A DNA stretch of 64,000 nucleotides from Papiliotrema nemorosa (taxonomy: Eukaryota > Basidiomycota > Tremellomycetes > Tremellales > Rhynchogastremaceae), in the NCBI GenBank assembly GCA_032158125.1, contig JASKOT010000005.1, forward strand, positions 620,001 to 684,000, read 5' to 3'. The notes below the pieces were generated by a model, which had not been told where the DNA came from, searched no databases, and saw only the letters and a list, made by a program, of their open reading frames with translations. The translations under genes and the position numbers were made by a program. This document shows, in pieces, positions 36,237 through 47,605 of this stretch; positions within the stretch are counted from its first letter, which is position 1, and each line of letters opens with the position of its first letter.

Positions 36237-37493
36237 TCATTCCGAAGTCATGCGAGCATTGAGCAAGCTGGATCGGCGCGCCGCATGGGGAGGTGACGCG
36301 TCCGCGACGTCTATTCCAATGGACAGCCTGGAGAGTCGACTTGATGTATCTTGAGACAGGACCAAGATCCGATTCTCCACGTCAATGATCGTCCCCAACC
36401 ACTCAAGATAGTTTGGAATCTTTGATGGTCCGGCCAGGAACGGTGCGACTGGATGTCAGCAAATTTCCGGTGCATGGACTGATGACATACCGTCGTCTTC
36501 TGAGACTTCCCAGCCTTGCTTGTGCAACTTTGAGATGGATCTTTGGACCATTTTGAACATCCTATTTGAACAGATCGGGCAATGAATACCTTGCTTGATA
36601 GCGATCTGGATTCTCGCTGTGACACTACCACCAATTGGAGAAGGCTCTTCGAGAACCCGCAAGACAGCATCACCGGTGGCTTGTCGGGCTCGATCGAATG
36701 CACCTTTGAATGTCATATAGGTCGGGCAGGGTGGCTTCTTGCTACCTCCCTTGCCCGGACTACACCCTTTGGGGAATTTGTTGGAATCATTCTCGAATTC
36801 TTGCTCAGTCTTGATGAGCAATTCGAGATGGTGTCGCCACCTTTGCCGATTCAACTGCAGCTTGCACAGGCCGCAAATGATGGTCGGGTCTGGGTGGAAG
36901 AGTCGGTCTCTCACATTCTCCGATATACCGAGATCTTGAAAGCTCAAGGTGGAGCTCGGACCCTGCAGATTGATGGGTGATCCGTAGAGTGGTGGATTGG
37001 CGAGAGCGAAGAGATTGAATGGCAAATCCGGCAGTCGCCACGCTAGGAGTTGAGCCAGGTTGTTGAAATCGAATTTGTTGGCGAAAATGAAGAGCTCCCT
37101 TATCAAAGTTTGTATGCGCTTGTTATCAAGTTCCTCCTTGCCCGACAACCAGTCAATAGGGGATTGCCGGTGTACGAGTGTAAGCAAGAGACGTAGGACT
37201 TGAGGGGGAGTTTCGTCGAGATGAAGGATAGGTGTCTTGCTTTGGGGATCGTGAAGATGAGGTCAGGAAAACAGACTTCTAAAGAAATCAGAATGGGCTG
37301 AGAGAACCTCGGTGTTTGTCTCGAAGGCTGCTTGATCATTCGCCACGAGGATGATCCGAGTGTCGGTAGGCTGTCCAAACACGAAGTCGAAATATGAGAC
37401 CGCCCCCTCAAAGTCTGTCGTGGTGCGTCCATTATCCCCTGGAGGTAGCCTGGAGTGACGAGTGATTTTGGTTGATGTAGTGAGCATCATCAT
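36237..37493 (-). CDS. BTB/POZ-domain protein interrupted by an in-frame TGA
   Basis: BTB-type protein read from MMMLTTSTKITRH at 37493. The BTB core is FDFVFGQPTDTRIILVANDQ, then FETNTEVLSAHSDFFRSLFS. At 37263-37265 a TGA follows, and the same frame continues PHLHDPQSKTPILHLDETPP and QVLRLLLTLVHRQ, exactly the next BTB strand and helix. It then runs on for about 250 residues, including paired Cys (CGLCKLQLNRQRW; GIHCPICSNRMF). An intron (GTATGT donor near 36492) leads to a last exon ending NARMTSE at 36237. No intron preserving frame and the conserved FFRSLFS removes the TGA. Either a disrupted gene, readthrough, or a sequence error. Confidence 0.68.
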
Positions 37494-38035
37494 GGACCGG
37501 CCGGGACGATGGGATTCTACCACGATGTTGAAGAGCTAGGATGGCGGGAAGGGAAGGCGCTTCACTCTTCGGATGCAATGTCAAGCGGGTGACCAATGTT
37601 TAAGAAACATGCATTTGATAATCAGATGCTAGTCATATGTATCTGAGGGGCGATCAACACCCGCGAGAGCCGTGCGGGCTCTGAAAAAGGTGCAACAAAC
37701 GGTCAAGTGGCGAGCAAGATGAGGCAGGAAGTTTCCGATACTCGCTTGATGGCAAGTGAACTCAGCAGTGCTTTATATACCATGTAGATGTGTCTTCTAA
37801 TCATCCACATTGTCACAGCACAACAATGCTGGCCGCACAAACTACTTATGCGATGTCAACCAACAGTCACGGTGAAAGAGGAGGAATAGAGTTTAAATCT
37901 ACCCCGCATTTAGGGTGTCGAGGGGAGTTTCAACTGAACTATCTGCGCCGTAGACCATCTGCACACATCACAACTGTTGACATCCCTCGGTCGATCGCTT
38001 GTTAGCGCAAACAGACAGGATCGTCGTCGATTATC
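37494..38035. promoter_or_regulatory. Divergent promoter region
   Basis: About 540 bases between the BTB gene and SYF1, transcribed away from each other. A TTTATATACC element lies at about 37772 on the plus strand, 260 bases before the SYF1 ATG. No other motif is compelling and no gene is seen. Confidence 0.4.
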
Positions 38036-41000
38036 ATGTCTGAATCAGAGGGTGATCTCATCGCCTCGCTGTCGTCGCGATTCCCCATCACTTTCCCTAT
38101 ACCGACGCCCCTCACCCATCCACACCTGATCTCTTCTGCCGATCTCGCAACGGAAGAAGACCTCCTACACAACCCCGAAAACCTTCGATCATGGCTCTCT
38201 TATACTTCTCAAATCAAAGATCGTATAGAAAAAGCGCTTCCGCCTTCCACTTCTTCTCCTTCACCTGAAGAACAACTCCTCGGTCCCCTTTCTTCGCCTG
38301 TCGCTAGGGAAGGTCTACAACAGCTCGTGTCGATATATGAGCGAGCCCTGGCCATCTTCCCTACGAGTTACAAGTTATGGAAGTCGTACATCTCCACTCG
38401 CCAAGCATACGTCTTGGGCGAATTGACGGAAGATGCAAAGAAAGCTCGAGCTCAACAAGCCAAACGGGGTGCAGCGTACAAAACAAACGTGAGGGAAGTG
38501 TTGGATGGAGTAGAGGATGCGCACGAATGGAAAGGCGGTCTGGACGGAGTCGTGGGATATGAAGAGTGGAAGAGTCTGATAGCGACCGGAGAGAGGATGA
38601 TTGGATGGCTGTCACATCTACCCGTTCCTTGGATTACCCATTTGTCGGTATTGTTACACCCCAATTGTCCCGCTGGATTCAAGAGGACATACGCGAGGAG
38701 GACATTTGACAGGGCGCTCAGGACGTTGCCGCCAAGTTTGCACGGAAGGATATGGGGTATGTACCTTAGGTGGGCAGAGATGGTAGGCGGAGATGCTGGT
38801 GAGAGGGTTTGGAGGAGGTTCCTCAAGGTGAGTCTTGGACACACGCCCTTGATAGCCCAGAATTGCCTTAACGGACAGATCGATTCGTCTTTGACAGAGA
38901 GGCATATCGGTTACTTGCTGGATTCGACACCACCTAGACCTCTCACTGCCGCCAAATACCTCCTGCTCATCTCACGCCAAGCAGCAAACAATCAGTACAC
39001 CGCAGAAGAAGGCAAATCGCCGTATCAACTGTTCGTCGATTTCCTAGAGCTGGTAGAGAAATATGCGGAGGATGTAGGGTTGAGCGAGGAGGAAACCCTG
39101 GCTCTACGGGAAGCGCAAGCTACCAGAGCGCAACAAGCCACAAACGGAGGAGACGAGGAATCCGCCAATGATGCGCCTGCAGAGGAGCCGGCCAGCGTTG
39201 AAGGCCGTCTGATGAGGATTGCAGGACCACCGGCACTACTCGCAAGCACCGCGTCTCAGGCTGTGAAGCCGCCTCCCGGGGCTCGAAAGTCGAAGGCTGT
39301 CGCAGTGGAGACGTACGACGAGGATACAGATCCATCGAGCTCTCGCCTGCTTGATGTGGAAAGCATCGTCGAGAAAGACGGACTGCATGTCTACAAAGAC
39401 CAAGCTGGTCGACTGTGGACCGGTCTCGCAACGTATTGGATCAAGCGGGCCGAGTTTGAAAGAGCCAGTGCGACTTTCGAGAGAGGTCTAGCGACGGTAG
39501 TCACTATTCGGGATTTTACCCAAATCTTCGATGCCTATGCCGAGTTTTCAGAAACTATGATTTCGACATTGATGGACGCTGTCGCGGATGAAGACAATCT
39601 GGAAGACGAAGACTTCGACGTCGAAGAGACCGAGGCGGATTTGGATAAAAGGATGAAAGATTTCGAGGAATTGATGGACCGCCGGCCGTTCCTGGTCAAC
39701 GAGGTCTTGTTACGGCGAAACCTCAACGAAGTGGTCGAATGGGAGAAACGAGTTGCCCTGTATGCCGACAACGACGAAAAGGTCGTGGAGACGTACCTCA
39801 AAGCCCTGGACACTATTGTACCGAGAAAAGCGACTGGACCTCTGTACCCGCTTTACGTCAACTTTGCCAAATTCTACGAAGAGGGGGGATCAAAGGATCC
39901 AGAGACAGGAGAGTCGAAAAATGAGCCTGATCTGGAACAGGCGAGGAAGATATTCGAAAAGGCGGTCAAAGTGCCATTCAAGACTGTCGACGAGTTGGCA
40001 GAGATTTGGTGTGAATGGGCCGAGATGGAGCTTCGTAACGAGTGAGCATAAGCGCCAACCATACAAGTTCTATACTGACTTGCAGAAACTACGAAGAGGC
40101 GGTCAGGTTGTTACAGCGCGCTACGACAGTGCCCAAGAACACCAAGGTCGACTTCTACAATGACGTAAGGACCCTCGTCCTGGACAGACAAAGCTGATAA
40201 CAGAACCTCACCCCTCAACAAAGGCTGTTCAAGTCTCTCAAACTGTGGTCATTCTACTCTGATCTCGAGGAGTCAATCGGGACAGTCGAGTCCACGAAAG
40301 CGGTCTACGATAAGATCATGGAATTGAAGATTGCCAATGCGCAAGTGATTGTCAACTACGCCGCGTTCTTGGAGGAAAACAAGTACTTTGAAGAGTCGTT
40401 CAAGGTGAGCTCATACTTTCCCAGCACGGTCAGCAAGCTCATAGTCAGGTCTATGAAAGAGGTATCGAGCTGTTTCATTTCCCGGTCGCCTTTGAGATCT
40501 GGAACATCTACCTTTCCAAATTCGTCAAACGTTACGGCGGGAAAAAGCTGGAGCGAACACGAGACTTGTTCGAACAAGCCCTCGAGAATTGCCCGCAAAA
40601 GTTCTGCAAACCCTTGTTCCTCATGTATGCCAAGCTGGAAGAGGAGCACGGTCTTGCGAAACGGGCCATGGGCATCTACGATCGAGCTGCATCTGCCGTG
40701 CAAGATTCCGACAAGTTCGAAATGTTCACCATCTATATCGCCAAGGCTACAGCCAACTTTGGGTTGCCTGCCACTCGACCCATCTACGAGCGAGCTTTGG
40801 ATTCGTTGCCGGATCGAGAGACGGCCGAGATGTGCAGGAGATTCGCCCAGATGGAGAGGAAATTGGGAGAAATCGACCGAGCAAGAGCTATTTACGCTCA
40901 TGCGAGTCAATTCTGCGATCCACGAATTATGCCCGATTTCTGGAAAGAGTGGAACAGCTTCGAGAGTGAGTTCTTGAATTCTAGCCTTGTGATGAGACTG

Positions 41001-41376
41001 ACATGCAGTCGACACTGGATCAGAGGATACATTCAGGGAGATGCTTCGTATCAAGCGAGCTGTCCAGGCTTCCTACAATACAGAAGCATCGTTTGTTGCT
41101 GCTCAGGCGGCAGCAGCGAGCAAAGGAACATCCAAACCTACAGAAGTTGCGGCGCAAGAAGCCAAGGATGCGGCGGACCCCATGGCTGCTATGGAGAGGA
41201 GTATGAATGCAGGAACAGGCAAGGCTGCACCCGCTTTCGTGGCTTCCACATTGGGCAAGACCAACGCTGCGCCCGCAGAGGTGGATGTAGAAGTCGAGGA
41301 AGGGGATGGAGAGGGAGGGGTGGTCAATGGGGCCGTCAACCCAGATGCTATACAGGTGGATGAGGATGAGTTTTAA
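38036..41376 (+). CDS. SYF1: SYF1, pre-mRNA splicing factor of the NineTeen complex
   Basis: HAT-repeat scaffold of the Prp19-associated complex, orthologous to human XAB2. Begins MSESEGDLIASLSSRFPITF. Tandem HAT units (W..Y...E pattern) include NLRSWLSYTSQIKDR, LVSIYERALAIFPTSYKLWK, ARRTFDRALRTLPPSLHGRI, LTERHIGYLL and FAEMSRV-like helices through exons near 40300-40950 (AKATANFGLPATRPIYERAL). It closes with an acidic tail, NPDAIQVDEDEF. The first intron, 38828-38878, is 51 nt long without a stop, so both spliced and unspliced forms stay open. The spliced form FLKIDSSLTERH matches the family. Other introns start at 40043, about 40163, about 40405 and about 40965. Its tandem neighbour PAXBP1 is also spliceosome-linked. 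Confidence 0.93.
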
Positions 41377-41578
41377 GATGGGAGTGTAGAGCATGTGCAG
41401 CGACATGCATCTTGCAGAAGATCCTTCTCCTTGATCTCTCTCCTCGACAGGACAGAGCAGAACGAGCAGATGTCTTCGACAACCCGTCATTTGCCACCCA
41501 AACTTGTGCGAGTACACTCGACCTCAGTATTGCTACATTTACATCTCTGTCTTCACACCACACTTATACCCGAACATT

Positions 41579-44324
41579 ATGTTCATCAAAAGGGCGAAGT
41601 CTCGCCCGTCTATCAGGGCAAGGGACACCGACGATGATGCCGCGACTTCCGGCTCCCCACTCGCCAAATCCGTCGTCTCCTCTTCTGACCCGCAACCTGG
41701 TACGCCCTCCTCTATGGACCAAGACGAGGAAAGCGGGAGTGTGATGCGGCGCAAAAAGGCACAAAGCAAGGAGAAGAAGGGAAAAGGGTCAAGATTGAGT
41801 TTTGGAGGTGATAATGAGGAGACTTCGAGTACACCTTTTAAACCCAAGAAATCGTTATTGTCTCAATCTATAAAACTCCCTTCGACACCTACTTCCGATT
41901 CGCACTCCACTTCGAACAGCCCAGCGGGACCTTCGGGAAGCAGCATCTATTCTCAGGAGTATCTCTCACAGCTCAAGGCGAGTACACCCTCCAAGGCGCC
42001 TAGGGTGGAAGATGAGGAGGATGAAGATATGGACGACTCGATGGATAACAAGAATAGGAACGGCACGTCCACCCCTTATGCGACGAATGGGGGTCTTTCT
42101 TCCATGGCCAGAGATAAATACGCAGCGAGTATAAAGGAAGATACGACGGCTGGGATACCTGACGATGCGGCAATAGCAGCTGCAAGGATGAAACGACAGG
42201 CAGCTATCAATACCGCCAAAAGGGGAGTGGAGAGTGAAGATTATATAGCCCTCGGAGGGGGTCAAATTGCAGTCTGGGATGGAGAAAAGGGACCTCATCC
42301 AGAGAGTAGATTGATGAGAGAGGAAGATGAAGGTGAAGAAGGGGACGAAGGTGGGTCACAGACCTGGCAATGGAAGGATCAATGCTGATGAGTAGAATTG
42401 GCAGATTATACAGAGTCAAACGATAGATTGTTTTTAGGTAAAAAGGCAAACAAGTCGGCAGCTAGGAGACTCAAAGGAGAGATTGGGGAATTGATTGATG
42501 ATCGGTGAGCGTGAACGTCCGCAATGTAGAGAATCTAGCTAATTTGCTAGCGAGATGGAAGATGAGGATGACGAGGAGACACGAGAGTGGGAAGAAGCTC
42601 AAGTCAGACGTGGAGGTACTTGGGAGCCTGAAAAGCCAATAGCGCAGCCCATCAAGGCTTACACTCCTGCTCTAAGTGAGTGGAAACACAATACTTAGGC
42701 AAGGATCAAACTGACAAGCAGTACCGGTAGCTAGACCTTTACCGACCATCTCTTCCGCTTCGGCTCGGATAGCTCATGCTATCAAGGAGATCAAATCGAC
42801 TCAAGTCCAAGCAGAGCATAATCTGGAAGTCGCCGTGAGGGATCTTGCTATCCTCGAGGAGCAAGAGAAAGATCTGCGTGTAGAAGTCGAGCGAGTGGAG
42901 GGTAAACGAGAATGGGCAGAAGGCTTCAGGCAATGGGTCGATCTCCTCGGCGGGTTTCTGGAGGAGAAGGTGAGTTGTTCGGACAACAGTATGGGCTCTC
43001 ACTCACGACAGATGCCCAAGTTGGAGAACATCGAGGGGGACGCAGTACACCATCTGAAGGAAAGAGCGGAAATGACCAACAAACGACGTAGGGCAGATGA
43101 TGAGGACGATCTGACCTTGTTCCTCGGCACTCCCTTGCCCGTACCTGCGGACGCAAGCGTCGACGATCTGGGTTGTACCACTTCGGCCGAAGCTGGACCT
43201 AGCTCTGCTGTACGCCGAGCGCGGCGTTCAGAACGCAACACGCGACGAAGTAAGCGTCAAGAGAGGAAGGTTAAGCAAGAAGACGAAGAAGGCTTTTCGA
43301 CCGATTCAACCTTGGCAGAAGGTGACGCAGAGGATTATGAAGATGCACATCGGGACTTGGGCAAACGTGTTCGAAGTCTATTGGACGATGTACGAGCCGA
43401 AGACTTCAGAGATCCCGAGAAAGGTTTAGCGGTGAAGTTTGGAGATTGGAGAAGGAGGTATGAGGATGAGTATGTCGGCGCTTTTGGTGGACTGTCCATG
43501 GTCCAGGCCTGGGAGTTTTACGCTCGGGGAGAGATGATAGGCTGGGAGCCCCTGCGCGTTAGTTTCTTCGTGTTCACTTGTGAGATTTACCTGACGAGCA
43601 GGCATTGAAAGCGCTGGAGTCATTCGACTGGTTTCATGCCCTCCATGCGTATTCTCGGCCAAAGATCGATCGCCCTGCGGCCCAAAATGGAGACGATGAC
43701 GACGATATGGACCTGGACGATGAGCCACCACTTGGCCCAGACGGCGATCTAGTCATTGAAATGGTACAAAAGGCTGTGGTCCCGCTTCTTACCAAGCACT
43801 TTGAGGCTGGTGCCTACGATCCATACTCGGCACCCCAGACAAGAAGGGCGATCGACCTAGTCGAAGTTGTTGCCGATCTCACTGGGAAGGAGAGCAAAAA
43901 GTACACGGCGTTACTCAAAGCTATCATGGCGGTCTTCAGTGACCACATTGTCTCTCTCGCGACGCTTGTCGGAGCCGCAATGGCGGGTAGTGCTCCTCCA
44001 CTAGGAATGAAGCAGGAAGGTCAGATTGCAATGAGTCGGTTCCTGCGGAAAAGAGTGAAGCTCTTGCGAAACATTTTGCTATGGCGAAGAGAAGCCCCTG
44101 CAGAAGCGCGGGAATTGGTGAACATATTAGTGGCCGAGGTGATCCGGCCGATCTTGGAGCGACAGTGGGAAGCGGGAGGAAGGGAACTAGGTGTTCTCGT
44201 GAGTTGACCAGAGAATACGTGTATCCAAACTGACGGATAGTTTGCCAATACCGCTGGAACGGAATTGCGACCCGACCTCGCCGTGTTTTTGCGCGAGGGT
44301 CCAGGGCATCGACGAGCATGGTAG
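41579..44324 (+). CDS. PAXBP1/GCFC-family spliceosome factor
   Basis: GC-rich-sequence DNA-binding-factor-like protein, now linked to late spliceosome disassembly together with TFIP11-type partners. It starts MFIKRAKSRPSIRARD, like the MF.KA....R..R opening of PAXBP1. A disordered Ser/Pro and acidic region follows, then VESEDYIALGGG and REWEEAQVRRGG, both family landmarks. A coiled coil (LAILEEQEKDLRVEVERVEG) is next. The GCFC domain covers about 43370-44200: RDLGKRVRSLLDDVRAEDFR, FGDWRRRYEDEYVGAFGGLS and VVPLLTKHFEAGAYDPYS. The last intron (donor GTGAGT near 44200) leads to FANTAGTELRPDLAVFL and the end GHRRAW. Several introns are short. Confidence 0.88.
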
Positions 44325-44398
44325 ATGCCGTCAGACATGCATGGCTTGTCACCCGATACTACTGACGTTGATACTGACAGACCCAACATGTTCCATGA

Positions 44399-46225
44399 TC
44401 AAAGACCCCTCCACCCACTTTGGCTCCGCAAGCTGGTACTCGATGACATTGCTGCGCCCTCAGGCATTCTCTCAGCGTGTCGTCCACCCAGCTCCTTCTC
44501 TTCTCGCGGCATATTGATCGCCGGGGCATTCTGACCGCCTAGCCTGCTTGTCGATGTCGAGTCCTCTGGGATTGTTGACCGCTCGCTGGTATTCATCAAT
44601 GGCTTGAAACGGCTCGTTCCGCCCCGGACACCTTTGACTCTAGTTGTTGTACACCTGTAGTCGTGACCCTCCATGCACCTCTTGTTCCCATCATCACCTT
44701 GCAGGTGCGATATCTCCCGCTTCGAGAAACCCGCCTTCCGCATCTTCCGCATCCAACATGGCTTCATACTCTTCCACTGTCATCTGCTTCTTCCTCGGTG
44801 GTCGCGCATCATCCTCTGCCTCTGCCTCTTCTGGCGGTTCACTGAGTACGGAATCTGAGTCGGCAGGATCCGAAGAAGGAATAGCGGTACTGATCGGTTT
44901 TTCCATACTTGCCGTCCGATTTAAGCCATTCGTGTGGGGTTCTTCTGCTTCTTTCTTGGCCATTTCCTCTACATCGTCCGATACAGGCGCTTTCATTTGA
45001 TCGAGTATCTTGACGCATTCTAGGGTAGCTCTCTGGCCCCATTCTTCCACTTCTGGTTTGAAGGCATTCTTATCTTTCAGCCTGACTCCAAGATGAGACG
45101 CAGGGGTCGACTCACATACATGTGCAGACCCAGTCGATTCAGCTCTTCGGGGGTATAACTGTCCGCTAAAAGCTTCAGGGCTCCCATGACGTGCGGCGTG
45201 TACTTTTTAAACGCCCGCGTGATGTATAGGTATGCCTGTCATGAGAAGAGCGCCTGTCGAGGTTGTAGTACGACTCACCACTGACGGCTGGACCGGTATA
45301 CCCTTTTGAATCGCTCTCCATGTTCCATCGGGTCTCTCTATCACGGGGATTCTACCATTAGCTAGACCGCGGCTACCTGCAAGCTTTGAACCTACTTTGC
45401 ACGTAAAATCCCGACCCAAGGCTGTGAGCTTCCGATGGCTTTGGTCTGTTCCTCCTTCTCATCCTTCTCTCCAGGTCTTAATTTCCTCTTCTTCTCCGAC
45501 GGCTTGGAATACCATCTACCCTTTCCTTCATCCCCTGGTAATTCTGCCAATTCATCTTGAGCTTCTTTGGTCTCTTCCTTGTTTAGGATGTTTCCCAGCA
45601 TCAAAGCGTGTTTGAGACTTGACAGATGGACATAGACATGTGCGATGGATAAGGCTTCCTGCACGTCGAACCCGAGCTTCATAGCTACCGTATAGGCCAA
45701 TGCGGTCTTGACCGGTGCTCGATTGACGCTGATGGAGATGGGGATGAGTTCCTATTCCGTCAGCCATGACCCCAGCATGGGCGAGGGCCACTCGACGACG
45801 CGAAGGTGACTGACCTCTGGATCAAGTATAGGATGAAAGTCGAGAGACTCTGGAAGATCCTCTTGACCCTCTTGTAATGGTTCCAAAAGATCTGAATCTC
45901 TCGTGCGTTTCTTGTTCATCGGCTAACCATCAGCCCCTGACTTATGGTTCGAGTGGGGTAAGCCCACCTGGCCCGACGATATGTTCTTTACGGCATTCAC
46001 CACTGTCCTCCTGGCGTCTTTGTCAGGTATGACACTGGTGAGTTTCTTCGCATCGAGCTTTTCCAACCTCTCCTTGGTATTGTGGCTATTGTACATTTTG
46101 GCCGCGAGAGACATGGCTACCCGCATATCGACGCCTCGCGTATTGAGCAATTTGAGCCAGTCTTGAAGCGCCAGTGTAGCAGTAGCGGGTATCGCATCCA
46201 GCCGCGCCCCGTCCTTGGGAGGCAT
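44399..46225 (-). CDS. Conserved protein of unknown function
   Basis: The start MPPKDGARLDAIPATATL opens a helical N-terminal domain (GVDMRVAMSLAAKMYNS, VIPDKDARRTVVNAVKN). After an intron (near 45960-45920) a second domain holds ISISVNRAPVKTALAYTVAM and KLGFDVQEALSIAHVYVHLS. Then come a Lys-rich insert, VIERPDGTWRAIQKGIPVQP, and YTPEELNRLGLHMYVDFKPE. The second domain's order (NRAPV..., GF...EAL, a short recharge with W/R, then PEEL..) resembles small conserved proteins I recall from bacteria and ascomycetes, without a function. Acidic and then Arg/Gly segments form the end. The stop is either at about 44694 (end AGDIAPAR) or, with one more intron, at 44399. I prefer the latter only weakly. 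Confidence 0.6.
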
Positions 46226-46595
46226 TTTGCGGATCGACAGTGGATCAAGGTTACGTCGGGTAGGAAATGAACTGAACATGAGATTTCATCCTGCATCTTG
46301 GAGATGACGTAGGATTTGGGTGGCGACAATCGACAAAATGTAAACAAATTCCTCTGATCCTGCATTCTGCAGCTGCCATGGGGATCTGGGGTATCCTCGA
46401 TGCGCAGGTTCAGCTGCGACATGTGACCAAATCATGGCGGGGAGCTATACGATGCATCAAAAATGCTCAACCCGATCAACAAGCACCAAAGTAAAAGAGC
46501 AAAAACAAAAGTGGGTCAAAAGGCGCACACAGCCATCATCATCCCTCCCTTCTCCGTCCCGTCAAAACGTATCCAGACCTGGTTCAGACTTAGAC
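46226..46595. other. Intergenic between co-oriented genes
   Basis: Spacer of 370 bases holding the promoter of the unknown gene and the 3' end of histone H3. Adenine-rich around 46480-46515. No gene seen. Confidence 0.5.
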
Positions 46596-47193
<598 letters not shown>

Positions 47194-47290
47194 TGTGAAC
47201 TGGGGTTTGGGGTTGTGGTGAGTAAAGTCGGGGTGAAAGTGACAAGAAACGGTTGTTGGTGAAGATGGAGAAGGAGAACAGGCGTAGTTG

Positions 47291-47298
47291 TATATATA
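47291..47298 (-). promoter_or_regulatory. TATA box of histone H3
   Basis: TATATATA lies about 100 bases upstream of the H3 ATG on the coding strand, a fitting distance for a TATA element with a short leader. Confidence 0.55.
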
Positions 47299-47385
47299 CG
47301 TCTACTTGGACCCCCCGAACCAAACACGCGTCACTTCGACAGAGAGATAACGCCGCTGATCGCTCAAAGTTATCGCCGCACACTG

Positions 47386-47422
47386 TCACGTGATTTGTGA
47401 GTTTACTGCGATACTCACGTGA
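47386..47422. promoter_or_regulatory. Pair of TCACGTGA palindromes
   Basis: Two perfect TCACGTGA palindromes (47386-47393 and 47415-47422) are spaced 29 bases start to start, about 190-230 bases upstream of the H3 ATG. CACGTG is the core site of bHLH factors such as Cbf1/USF types. The repeat of the full 8-mer makes a functional site likely; the binding factor is inferred. Confidence 0.45.
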
Positions 47423-47605
47423 CTTTCTCTTTCTTTTGGTGCGCTCTGGAGGGAGTCACCCTGACTGCCTGCATGCACACATACACACACCAGATATCGG
47501 AGACGCGTTATTTGGCACACTCATCTGAGGCGATCATGATGCGTGCATAGGTACAACATGGCATGCGACAGCAAATGCTACAAAGGTGGCCATCCACGCA
47601 ACCCA

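Noticed and set aside
36028..36240. 70-codon minus-strand frame just after the BTB gene
   Set aside because: Lies past the BTB stop codon, with no motif and no good start.
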